From contig JAJDAQ010000172.1 in the NCBI GenBank assembly GCA_029261815.1, positions 1 to 64,000 of the forward strand: a stretch of 64,000 nucleotides of DNA, written 5' to 3'. This document shows, in pieces, positions 43,669-51,721 of this stretch; positions within the stretch are counted from its first letter, which is position 1; every line of letters begins with the position of its first letter. Origin of the DNA: Deltaproteobacteria bacterium (lineage in GTDB: Bacteria; Myxococcota_A; UBA9160; UBA6930). Under the pieces are notes generated by a model that saw only the letters and a program-made list of their open reading frames with translations, was not told the origin of the DNA and made no database searches. The position numbers and the translations under genes were made by a program.

Positions 43669-46454
43669 CGCTTCAACGCCTGACCGATCTGCTGGAGTCG
43701 ACGGCCCACGGCCTCGGCTTGGCCCGGTCGATCTTCCCGGTCCTTGGCCATCATCTGCAGGATGAGCGTGGCCATGTCCTCGGGAATCTCCGCTCCCATG
43801 GCGCGGGGGTCGGGTGCGGGCGTGTTCTGGTGGTGCCAGGTGACATCGCCTTCCTCGAACGGACGGCGTCCCGTGGCGAGTTCGAATAGCGTGACGCCGA
43901 ACGCGTAGATGTCTGTGCGGTGGTCTACATCCTGTCCGATGGCCTGCTCCGGCGCCATGTAGTACGGCGTCCCGCCGACAACGGTCGTCGCCCGGCGAAC
44001 CTCTTCCATCATCTTCGCGAGTCCGAAGTCCATGATCTTGACGATCCGGTCGTGGGTCAGGAACAGATTCGCAGACTTGATGTCGCGATGGACGATGCCC
44101 TGTTGGTGGGCGAAGCCCAGTCCCGTCGCGATCTGGGCCCCTATTCGAACCACATCTAGCGCCTGGAGCCGCTCGTGCTGCTTGACGATCTCCGACAGCG
44201 TCTGGCCGCGCAGCAACTCCATCGTGATGAAGTACAGCCCGCCTTCCTGATCGACGTCGTGAACCGTGACGATGTTCGGGTGGTTGAGGGCTGCCGATGC
44301 TCGTGCCTCGCGAAGGAAGAGGTCGACGGCGCGCGGGTGGTCCTTCAGATTGTCGGGAAGCCGCTTCAGCGCGACATCGCGCCCCAAACGACGGTCGCGG
44401 GCGTGGTAGACGATTCCCATCCCGCCACTTCCGACTTCGGTCACGATCTCGTAGCGACTAGAGTCGTCGAAGGCCTGGGGGATGGCTTCGGTCACGGCCG
44501 AGTTCTGCTTCTGGCGCGACACTTCCTTCCGGATCTCGTCGATGCGGGTCTGAACGCCCGGGTGCTCGGGCGCGCGTTCGGCCAGGTCCTCGAAGACTGC
44601 GATCGCACGGTCCGGCCGGCCGGCGCGTGCGAGCAGGTCTCCGTACCAGACGAACGTGTCGGGGGAAGTCTCGTCAGGCCGTGAGACCGTGATGGCTTCA
44701 TCGGCCTTCTGGACCGCGAGTTCCAGCCGTCCCTGGTCCGTGAAGGTCGTCGCCAGGATGCGACAAGCTTCGAAATAGTTCGCGTCTCGCGCGCCCACGT
44801 GCTGGAAGTTGCGAACGGCACGCGACGCATCGCCCTGGTCGAGCGCGAGTTTTCCGGCTTCGAAGGCTTCGCCGTGTTTCTCCAGGGCATCGAGAAGTCG
44901 CGGTGCCTGGGACTCGCGATAGCAGATGATGGCAGCCTCGTAGTCGCCGGCTTCTTCGTAGCTTCGGCCGGCACGAAGCAGGTCGCCTGCTGCGTTGTAC
45001 ATCTCGCCGGCACGTGCCGGGTCGTTGCCGCGCTCGAATAGCGTTGCGGCCCGCTCGAATTCGCCTTGCTCAGACCAGAGTTCCGCGGCTTCCAGGAGTC
45101 GGCCGGCGGCCTCGAACCGCGAGGCGGCATCTTCGGTCGCACCGTGATTCTGGTGGAACCGCGCGAGCAGGAGGTCTGCTTGTGCCTTCTGCCCGATCCG
45201 TTCGAGTGCAGAGGCGGCCACCGACAGATCGCCACGCAGGAAGGGTTCGACGGCCGCTTCGCAGCCTTCGAAGGCGAGTGTGGCGCCGTCTTCGAGGTCG
45301 GCCGGCAGGTCGAGGTCGATGACGATCCCCAACGCCTCAAGCGACGTCACTTCGATCGTCCGTTCGGCAGCACGATCCGCGACGCCTACGAGGATGCCGT
45401 ACGTCCCGGGGTCGAGGTGCAGGGAAAGTGTCCCGCTCTTGGCGAGCCGGATGGAAGTCGGGTCACCACTGACGGCGACGCGGGCTTCGCCCACGGGTTC
45501 GCCGCTTGCCTGGATCTTGATCTCTACCGCACAGGCCTGGGGACGGAGGTCAAACGGCAACGCGGCGGTTCGACCCTTCTCAATGCGCACTTCGCTGTCG
45601 CGGCGCACACCCTGCGCCTCGCCGGACGGCGATGTGAGCTGCCCCTCGATCGTGACCCAATAGCTCCGCGCCGGGATTGCCCGGAAGTGCGTCTCGCCGG
45701 CGATCATGTTGTGCTCGAAGCGGCTCGACGCACGGTTCTCGGGCGCGGCCGTGACAGCGCCAACCCGTCCGCGACTGCGCTTGCCCGACAAGCGGACGCT
45801 GAAGGTGCCGCGGTGGTCGGGCGGGCACTCGATCGAGACCGCGAGGTCACCCTTGCCGCGAGCGACACGGCGAGCGACAAGCAAGGCGGTGAGGAGGAGC
45901 GCGATCCCGACGCCTAGCAGCCAGACAGGGATCGGCATCGCTTCGGTCGCGGGCGAAATGGGTCGAGGTCTGGGTCGATCAGACGCCGCCGACTCGGCTG
46001 CGCCGGATTGCGCCGGAGGCACTTCGGCTTGTCGGGGCCGCTCCTGGTAGAGCGCGGCGAGTTCTTCGTAGAGGGACGCGTCACCGGGCGCGAGGTCGAT
46101 TGCTGCTTTCAATGCGCGTCGCGCTGCCTCGGACTCGCCCACCTCCGAGTAGACAGCGGCTGACTTTCGGAGTTCGATCGCCCAGCTGGCGTCCGGCGTT
46201 CGCCCCGGGTTCTGGATCTTCATCGACGCGAAGGCGTGGCCCTCTCGGAACAGGACGTCTCCGAGTTCCTGGCGCGCAGCCAGGTCTTCCGGGTTCGCGG
46301 CGATGCGCTCGCGCAGGGCGAGCACATCCGCACTCTCGGGCGCCTGGGCCTCGGCGGAGGCGAGGCCCGAAACGAGCCCCACGCACAGCAGCGCGGCGAG
46401 CGCGAACCGGCCTAGACGGGAAGACACACGAATACAGGACATCGACCGATTCAT
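43665..46454 (-). CDS. Membrane Ser/Thr protein kinase with TPR-like repeats, kinase at C-terminus
   Basis: A 929-residue protein. Signal peptide (residues 15-36), a TPR-like helical part (40-140), a membrane helix at 174-194, then a beta-rich region, a long TPR/solenoid block (about 395-640) and a Hanks-type kinase domain: G-loop GSGGMG at 675-680, Lys697 (VALK), HRDIKSAN with Asp791, DFG at 809-811. Most bacterial Hanks kinases carry the kinase N-terminally; here order and topology are reversed, with the first part outside and kinase inside. Substrates unknown. Confidence 0.92.
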   Translation of the reverse strand: MNRSMSCIRVSSRLGRFALAALLCVGLVSGLASAEAQAPESADVLALRERIAANPEDLAARQELGDVLFREGHAFASMKIQNPGRTPDASWAIELRKSAAVYSEVGESEAARRALKAAIDLAPGDASLYEELAALYQERPRQAEVPPAQSGAAESAASDRPRPRPISPATEAMPIPVWLLGVGIALLLTALLVARRVARGKGDLAVSIECPPDHRGTFSVRLSGKRSRGRVGAVTAAPENRASSRFEHNMIAGETHFRAIPARSYWVTIEGQLTSPSGEAQGVRRDSEVRIEKGRTAALPFDLRPQACAVEIKIQASGEPVGEARVAVSGDPTSIRLAKSGTLSLHLDPGTYGILVGVADRAAERTIEVTSLEALGIVIDLDLPADLEDGATLAFEGCEAAVEPFLRGDLSVAASALERIGQKAQADLLLARFHQNHGATEDAASRFEAAGRLLEAAELWSEQGEFERAATLFERGNDPARAGEMYNAAGDLLRAGRSYEEAGDYEAAIICYRESQAPRLLDALEKHGEAFEAGKLALDQGDASRAVRNFQHVGARDANYFEACRILATTFTDQGRLELAVQKADEAITVSRPDETSPDTFVWYGDLLARAGRPDRAIAVFEDLAERAPEHPGVQTRIDEIRKEVSRQKQNSAVTEAIPQAFDDSSRYEIVTEVGSGGMGIVYHARDRRLGRDVALKRLPDNLKDHPRAVDLFLREARASAALNHPNIVTVHDVDQEGGLYFITMELLRGQTLSEIVKQHERLQALDVVRIGAQIATGLGFAHQQGIVHRDIKSANLFLTHDRIVKIMDFGLAKMMEEVRRATTVVGGTPYYMAPEQAIGQDVDHRTDIYAFGVTLFELATGRRPFEEGDVTWHHQNTPAPDPRAMGAEIPEDMATLILQMMAKDREDRPGQAEAVGRRLQQIGQALKR

Positions 46455-46569
46455 CGGCCAGTCCGTGAGGTGGGTTTAGGCCCGCTGCAGCACCCATTTT
46501 CGGGCCCTGGCTGCCGGTCGAGCGGAGCTTCGCCCGACCGGGCGGGGTCGCGGAAGCGGCGCCGTTCAC

Positions 46570-48300
46570 CTAGGCCGTGGGGGCTGCCTGGGGCCCTCGA
46601 ATCAACACGCCGGGCAGGGCGCCGGTGGCGGTGCCGTCTTCGAACGTCACCTGGCCACGCTTGACCGTGTAGCGATAGCCCTCGATGTCCTGCACCAGGC
46701 GGTTTCCGCCGGCTGGGAGGTCGTAGACCATCTCGGGGGCCCCGATTCGTAGCGCGTCGAGATCGATCACGTTCACGTCGGCCAGCATGCCGGGCTCGAG
46801 GGTGCCGCGATCCTCGAAACCGTAGAAGCGTGCCGTGTTGCGCGTCTGTTGCTCGACGATTTCCTCGATCTTGAACTTGTCGCCGCGCGTCCGATCGCGC
46901 ACCCAGTGGGTGAGCAGGTACGTCGGGATGCTCGCGTCCGCGATCAGGCCGCAGTGCGCGCCCCCGTCCGAGAGTGAGAACACCGAGGCCGGGTGGGCCA
47001 TCATTTCGCGGATCGGCTCGAGGTCCCCGTTCGCGTAGCCAAGCAGCGGCAGGTAGATCATGCCCTTGCCGTCGTTCGACATCATGATCTCGTACGCAAG
47101 CTCGCGCGGATCCTTGCCGTCACGGGCGGCGCTGGCCGCGATGCTCTGGTCCGCGCTCGGTTCATATTCGATCGGGTCGCCGAGCGGGAACATCATCTGC
47201 CAGGCCTGCAGGATGAGCGCCTGTGGTCCCATGCTGACGGCTTCCATGTGCGGTTCTTCTTCGATGAGCCGGCGCTTGATCTCGGGGTCGCGCATGCGTT
47301 CGATACGGGCGGCCGGGTCGAGTTCCTTCAGTTCCTGCTGCCAGACATCGTGGAACATGAACGGCTGGGCCGACGACTCGAACCCGAGCAGGAGGCCCGC
47401 CGGGCGTTGTGCCACCTGAGGCGTCAGGTGCCCGCCCTCTGCGCGGTCCTTGTCGACGGCTTCCATCAGGCGCTTCCACTGGTCCTTGTCGATCGGGTTC
47501 TGCAAGCAGGCGAACGAGACCGGTTGGCCTGTTTCCTTGCCGAGCCGCGACATCCAGTCGAGTTCCTTGCCTTCGGGCGCCAGGTCGCTCGCGACTTCGA
47601 AAATGCCGTGACCGACTTCGCCTAGCGCACGGCCGATGCCGAAGATCTCGTCTTCATCGGCATAGGTGCCGGGCACGACCTCGCCGTCCTTGGCGCGGTG
47701 GACCATCGTCCGCGACGTCGAGAATCCGAGGGCGCCGGCTTGGAGCGCTTCCTTCACGAGGACGTGCATCTCGGCGATCTCGTCGGCGTTGGCCTTCTCA
47801 TTCTTGGCCCCGCGCTCGCCCATCACATACGCGCGCACGGCGCCGTGCGGAATCTGCGTTCCGACATCGACCGAGCGCGGCATTTCTTCGAGCTTGTCGA
47901 GGTATTCGGGGAAGCTCTCCCAGTCCCAGGTGATGCCTTCATGCAGCGCGGTGCCCGGAATGTCCTCGACGCCTTCCATCAGCTGGATCAGGAAGTCCTC
48001 TTGTCCGGGACGCACGGGCGCGAAGCCCACGCCGCAGTTTCCCATCACGAGCGTGGTGACACCGTTCCAGCCCGACGGCGTGCAGTGCGGGTCCCAGGTG
48101 ACCTGTCCGTCGTAGTGCGTGTGCACGTCGACCCAGCCCGGGGCGACGACCATGCCGGTCGCGTCGATCTCGCGCTCGGCGTCCCCGAGGTTCTCGCCGA
48201 CCGCGACGACGCGGTCTCCCTGGATCGCGACATCCGCCTGGCGCGGCGCTGCACCGGTTCCGTCGACCACGGTTCCACCGCGAATCACGAGATCATGCAT
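46570..48300 (-). CDS. D-aminoacylase/N-acyl-D-amino-acid deacylase-like amidohydrolase
   Basis: A 576-residue metal-dependent amidohydrolase. The metal site HxH is in 'PGWVDVHTHYDGQVTWDPH', 'TLVMGNCGVGFAPVRP' follows as in D-aminoacylases, and the late Asp lies in 'VFSLSDGGAHCGLIADAS'. The family cleaves N-acyl-D-amino acids, hydantoin-like compounds or cyclic amides; many members in this type of genome have no assigned substrate. ATG 48300 with AAGGAG upstream. Confidence 0.9.
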   Translation of the reverse strand: MHDLVIRGGTVVDGTGAAPRQADVAIQGDRVVAVGENLGDAEREIDATGMVVAPGWVDVHTHYDGQVTWDPHCTPSGWNGVTTLVMGNCGVGFAPVRPGQEDFLIQLMEGVEDIPGTALHEGITWDWESFPEYLDKLEEMPRSVDVGTQIPHGAVRAYVMGERGAKNEKANADEIAEMHVLVKEALQAGALGFSTSRTMVHRAKDGEVVPGTYADEDEIFGIGRALGEVGHGIFEVASDLAPEGKELDWMSRLGKETGQPVSFACLQNPIDKDQWKRLMEAVDKDRAEGGHLTPQVAQRPAGLLLGFESSAQPFMFHDVWQQELKELDPAARIERMRDPEIKRRLIEEEPHMEAVSMGPQALILQAWQMMFPLGDPIEYEPSADQSIAASAARDGKDPRELAYEIMMSNDGKGMIYLPLLGYANGDLEPIREMMAHPASVFSLSDGGAHCGLIADASIPTYLLTHWVRDRTRGDKFKIEEIVEQQTRNTARFYGFEDRGTLEPGMLADVNVIDLDALRIGAPEMVYDLPAGGNRLVQDIEGYRYTVKRGQVTFEDGTATGALPGVLIRGPQAAPTA

Positions 48301-48727
48301 CCTGAATCTCCTTCGTTGGGCGCGCGCATTCTAGCCCAATTCCAACTATAGGCAGAAGCCATGCCACAAGGAATGCCGCGATTCGAAGCCCCAAAAACCA
48401 CGCCCGACTAGCCCACCACGCCCCCCCCTCTTCCGTTCCGCTGGCGGCGTTCGAAGCTGCCGCGTCACCGTCAGGCCCTCTCGGACGCGCCCTTCGACGA
48501 ACCGAGCGCGGGGGTGGGGGTCCGTAAAGCAAGCGACGTCGAAACCACCCTTCGTCGCATTCCGCATCGAGCCGCACATGGCCGGCCCAAGCGGGTGCGT
48601 ACCCAAACCGGCGAAAGCCCGAGTCGTCTCCCGAAGGAGGAGCGGTCGGGTTCGAAGGCCTCCTCCCGGGAGAGCGCAGCGGCACGGACCCCCACCCCCG
48701 AGCGAAGCGCCCACCAAGAGGCCCCGC
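48301..48727. other. Non-coding spacer with nested inverted repeats
   Basis: No credible gene in 427 bases. A 16-bp inverted repeat pairs 48510-48525 (GGGGGTGGGGGTCCGT) with 48684-48699; inside it lies a second imperfect one, TCTCCCG-AGGAGG against CCTCCT-CGGGAGA (about 48629-48675). It could fold into a long structured RNA or be a dispersed repeat copy. Confidence 0.55.
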
Positions 48728-50368
48728 CTAGCGAAGGTCCGGCAGCTGATACCCCTCCGAATCGAGCGCCGCCCGGATGTTCTTCTTGTCGATCTTGCCC
48801 GTCGACGTCAGCGGAATCTCGTCGCGGAACAGGATCTCGTCCGGCAGTTGCCACTTGGCGAAGCGGCTCTCGCAGTGTGCCAGGATCTCTTCCGGCGTCG
48901 GGTCCTGGCCAGCGGCCTTGATGACGACGGCGATCGGTCGTTCGTCCCACTTGGGATGGGGCGCGGCAACGACCGCGGCCTGCGCGATGCTAGGCAAGGC
49001 GCAGATGTGGTTCTCGAGATCGATCGAGCTGATCCACTCACCCCCGCTCTTGATCAAGTCTTTCGAGCGGTCGGTCAAGATCAGGTATTCGGCGGGGTCG
49101 ATCATTCCAACGTCGCCGGTCACGAGCCAGCCGTCGTGGAACTTGTCCGGCTGCGGGTTCTTGTAGTACTCGCTGCAGATCCAGGGGCCCCGGATGCAGA
49201 CTTCGCCGACGCTCTTGCCGTCGTGGGGAAGCACGTTCCACTCATCGTCGAAGACCTCAAGCTCGAGCCCCGGAATCAGCAGCCCCGCCTTGCATTGATT
49301 GGCGATGCGTTCTTCTTCGAGCATGGTGAGGTGCTCGCGCTTGGCGACGCGCCGCGAAATCGAGGCCAGGGGGTTGGTCTCCGTCATGCCCCAGCCCTGG
49401 ATCATTTCGCATCCGAGGTGGTCCCAGAACCATTGGATCAGTGCCGGCGGCGGCGCGGAACCGCCACAGGTGACGCGGGTGAGCGCGCTGATGTCCCAAC
49501 GCTCGGGTTCCGAGCCGATGGCAGCCATGGCGCCCTGCCAGATTGTGGGCACGCCAGCCGAGATCGTCACCTTCTCCTCGTGCATCAGGTCGAGGAGCGC
49601 CTCCGGTGTCATGAACTTGTGCGGGAGTACCTGTTTCGCACCGAGCATGAGCGCGCTGAACGGGATCCCCCAGCTCATCGCATGAAACATCGGAACGATC
49701 TCCTGGATCGAGTCCGTGGCCGACAGGGACATCGAGTCCGTCATGCACTGGGCCATGGTGTGGAGGTACGTCGAGCGGTGGGTGTACATCACGCCCTTGG
49801 GATGACCGGTGGTGCCGCTCGTGTAGCAGAGGCCCATGGGCGCGTTCTCGTCGAGTTCGGGCCACTTGTAGTCGGTCGGTTGGTCGGCGATCCAATCGTC
49901 GTAGTCGACAGCGTTCGGCAGCGATGTGGTCCAGGGGCCGGCACCCGGTTCCTTGCACACCACCACGCGCTTTACCGTCGGAATCTTGCCGGCGAGGGGT
50001 TCGAGCAGCGGCAGTGTGTCCTGGTCCGTGAGGATCACGGTGTCTTCTGCGTGGTTGATGATGTACCCGAGCTCGCTGGGCGACAGCCGAACGTTCAGCG
50101 TATGCAGGACCGCGCCCATCGAAGGGATGCCCTGGTACATCTCGAGGTGGTAGTGGTTGTTCCAACAAAAACTGGCGACGCGGTCACCGTGTTGGACGCC
50201 ATCGGCCGCAAGGGCATGCGCGAGCTGGCAGGCGCGCGCACGGGTCTGTGCCAACGACTGGCGATGGGATCCGTCGGTGGTCTTGGTCACGACCTCGACG
50301 TCGGGCGCGACCTTGGCGCCGCGGTCCATCAGTCGGTGAAGCAGAAGCGGGGTGCGTTGCATTGTCAT
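48728..50368 (-). CDS. Acyl-CoA ligase (AMP-forming, long-chain fatty acid type)
   Basis: A 546-residue ANL-superfamily enzyme, activating a carboxylic acid to acyl-CoA via acyl-AMP. The P-loop reads LCYTSGTTGHPKGVMYTHRS; 'GWGMTETNPLASISRR' and 'LVTGDVGMIDPAEYLILTDRSKDLI' are the later core motifs, and the C-terminal Lys region is 'PLTSTGKIDKKNIR'. The start ATG 50368 has a perfect AGGAGG. Feeds substrates to the acyl-CoA degradation genes elsewhere in the window. Confidence 0.94.
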   Translation of the reverse strand: MTMQRTPLLLHRLMDRGAKVAPDVEVVTKTTDGSHRQSLAQTRARACQLAHALAADGVQHGDRVASFCWNNHYHLEMYQGIPSMGAVLHTLNVRLSPSELGYIINHAEDTVILTDQDTLPLLEPLAGKIPTVKRVVVCKEPGAGPWTTSLPNAVDYDDWIADQPTDYKWPELDENAPMGLCYTSGTTGHPKGVMYTHRSTYLHTMAQCMTDSMSLSATDSIQEIVPMFHAMSWGIPFSALMLGAKQVLPHKFMTPEALLDLMHEEKVTISAGVPTIWQGAMAAIGSEPERWDISALTRVTCGGSAPPPALIQWFWDHLGCEMIQGWGMTETNPLASISRRVAKREHLTMLEEERIANQCKAGLLIPGLELEVFDDEWNVLPHDGKSVGEVCIRGPWICSEYYKNPQPDKFHDGWLVTGDVGMIDPAEYLILTDRSKDLIKSGGEWISSIDLENHICALPSIAQAAVVAAPHPKWDERPIAVVIKAAGQDPTPEEILAHCESRFAKWQLPDEILFRDEIPLTSTGKIDKKNIRAALDSEGYQLPDLR

Positions 50369-50411
50369 CGGGCGTCCTCCTGAGGCCCGGGCAGTTTAGC
50401 GCGGCGAACGC

Positions 50412-51500
50412 CTAGGCCGCGGGGTCCTCGACCCGAGGTGCCCGTCGGGGGGCCCGCTCGCGGGTCGCCTCGGCGAGTTCGCGGAGGAGCGCCGCCGTGT
50501 CGTTGAAGGAGATGCATCCATCGGTGATCGACACTCCGTACTCGAGCGCCTTTCCGGGCGCCCAGGACTGCGCGCCGGCCTTCAGGTGGCTCTCGACCAT
50601 CACGCCCATCAGTCCGGGAGCACCACCCCGGACCTGGTCGGCAATCTCGCGGATCACGTCGGCTTGTTTCGCCGGGTCCTTGCGCGAGTTGCCGTGCGAG
50701 CAGTCGACCATCACGCCGCGCGCCATCCCGTGATCCTGGGTCAACCTACCGGCGCGTTCGACGCTGGCCAGGTCGTAGTTGGGGCCCGAACGGCCGCCGC
50801 GCAGGACGAGGTGGGCGTCCGCGTTCCCGGCCGTCTTGACGACCGCCGCGATGCCGTCGCTCCGGATCCCGAGGAAGCTATGCGGATGACTCGCCGCGAC
50901 CATGGCATCGATCGCGACGTCGGCATTGCCGTCTGTTCCGTTCTTGAACCCCACCGGCATCGAGAGTCCGCTAGCCATCTCACGGTGGGTCTGGCTCTCG
51001 GTCGTGCGTGCGCCAATGGCGGCCCAAGCGATGCCGTCGGCCAGGAACTGGGGCGTGATCGGATCCAGGAACTCGGTCGCACACGGTACCCCGGCCTCGG
51101 TGATCGAGAGCAGTAGGTCCCGCGCCTTCGCGAGGCCTGTGGCGACGTTGCAGGAACCATCGAGATCGGGGTCGTTGACGAGGCCCTTCCAGCCCACGGT
51201 GCTCCGCGGCTTCTCGAAGTACGCGCGCATCAGCACGACGAGATCATCCGACAACTCATCTGCGAGAGGCTTCAAGCGAGCCGCGTATTCAAGGGCTGCG
51301 TCTCGATCGTGCAGTGAGCAGGGCCCAGCGAGGACCACCATGCGATGGTCGTCGCGCCCATGCAGCACATCGCGGATGGCTTCACGGGTATCGAGCACGA
51401 GCGCGGCGGCTGCGCCACGGAGAGGGCGCGCTTCTTTCAGTAGAGACGGTGTCGGCAACGGCTCAATGCCTTTCAGGTTTCGGTCTTCGAGTTCGCTCAT
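50412..51500 (-). CDS. aroG: 3-deoxy-7-phosphoheptulonate (DAHP) synthase, class I
   Basis: First enzyme of the shikimate pathway, joining PEP and erythrose-4-phosphate. 362 residues from ATG 51500; 'VVLAGPCSLHDRDAALEYA', 'ARTTESQTHREMASGLSMP' and 'MVDCSHGNSRKDPAKQ' are class I (AroFGH) signatures with metal and PEP ligands. Which amino acid inhibits it cannot be told. A leader peptide and intrinsic terminator precede it on the same strand, so transcription is probably attenuated by aromatic amino-acid supply. Confidence 0.95.
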   Translation of the reverse strand: MSELEDRNLKGIEPLPTPSLLKEARPLRGAAAALVLDTREAIRDVLHGRDDHRMVVLAGPCSLHDRDAALEYAARLKPLADELSDDLVVLMRAYFEKPRSTVGWKGLVNDPDLDGSCNVATGLAKARDLLLSITEAGVPCATEFLDPITPQFLADGIAWAAIGARTTESQTHREMASGLSMPVGFKNGTDGNADVAIDAMVAASHPHSFLGIRSDGIAAVVKTAGNADAHLVLRGGRSGPNYDLASVERAGRLTQDHGMARGVMVDCSHGNSRKDPAKQADVIREIADQVRGGAPGLMGVMVESHLKAGAQSWAPGKALEYGVSITDGCISFNDTAALLRELAEATRERAPRRAPRVEDPAA

Positions 51501-51524
51501 GGCGGTCTCCCGGGTGGGTTCAGG

Positions 51525-51567
51525 TCCAAAAGAAAAAGCCCCGAGAGGGTGGGTCCTCTCGGGGCTT
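51525..51567 (-). terminator. Attenuator terminator of the DAHP synthase gene
   Basis: A perfect 13-bp stem (AAGCCCCGAGAGG with CCTCTCGGGGCTT, 6-base loop, 51536-51567) followed leftward by TTTTTCTTTT. It lies between the leader stop (51590) and the aroG start (51500). A sequence in the leader, CCTCCGGGGCT at 51611-51621, can pair with the first arm and form an antiterminator. Confidence 0.9.
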
Positions 51568-51589
51568 GGAATCGTCTGCGGTGTCGCAA

Positions 51590-51718
51590 CTAGCGGCGCG
51601 CATGGCTCCCAGCCCCGGAGGCAAAATACCCCCAGGACCACGAAAACGCGCCGAACAAGCGGCCGGAGCCGGAGTTCGAGGCCGTTCCCATCATGCGCTG
51701 CGACAAGTGCATGGTCAT
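51590..51718 (-). CDS. Aromatic-rich leader peptide of the DAHP synthase attenuator
   Basis: A 42-codon frame from ATG 51718 (ATG 51712 also possible) to TAG 51590. Codons 22-32 read F-G-A-F-S-W-S-W-G-Y-F, six aromatic residues in eleven codons, covering Phe, Trp and Tyr. The antiterminator arm begins right after codon 32, so a ribosome stalled there by lack of charged aromatic tRNA would favour antitermination. It starts four bases after the DUF2339 gene stop; ribosome site weak. Confidence 0.75.
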   Translation of the reverse strand: MTMHLSQRMMGTASNSGSGRLFGAFSWSWGYFASGAGSHARR

Positions 51719-51721
51719 TGA

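Noticed and set aside
48346-48717. Leftward frame of 123 codons in the spacer before the acyl-CoA ligase gene.
   Set aside because: Composition follows GC bias, no ribosome site, and it is laid over the inverted repeats; more likely structured non-coding sequence.
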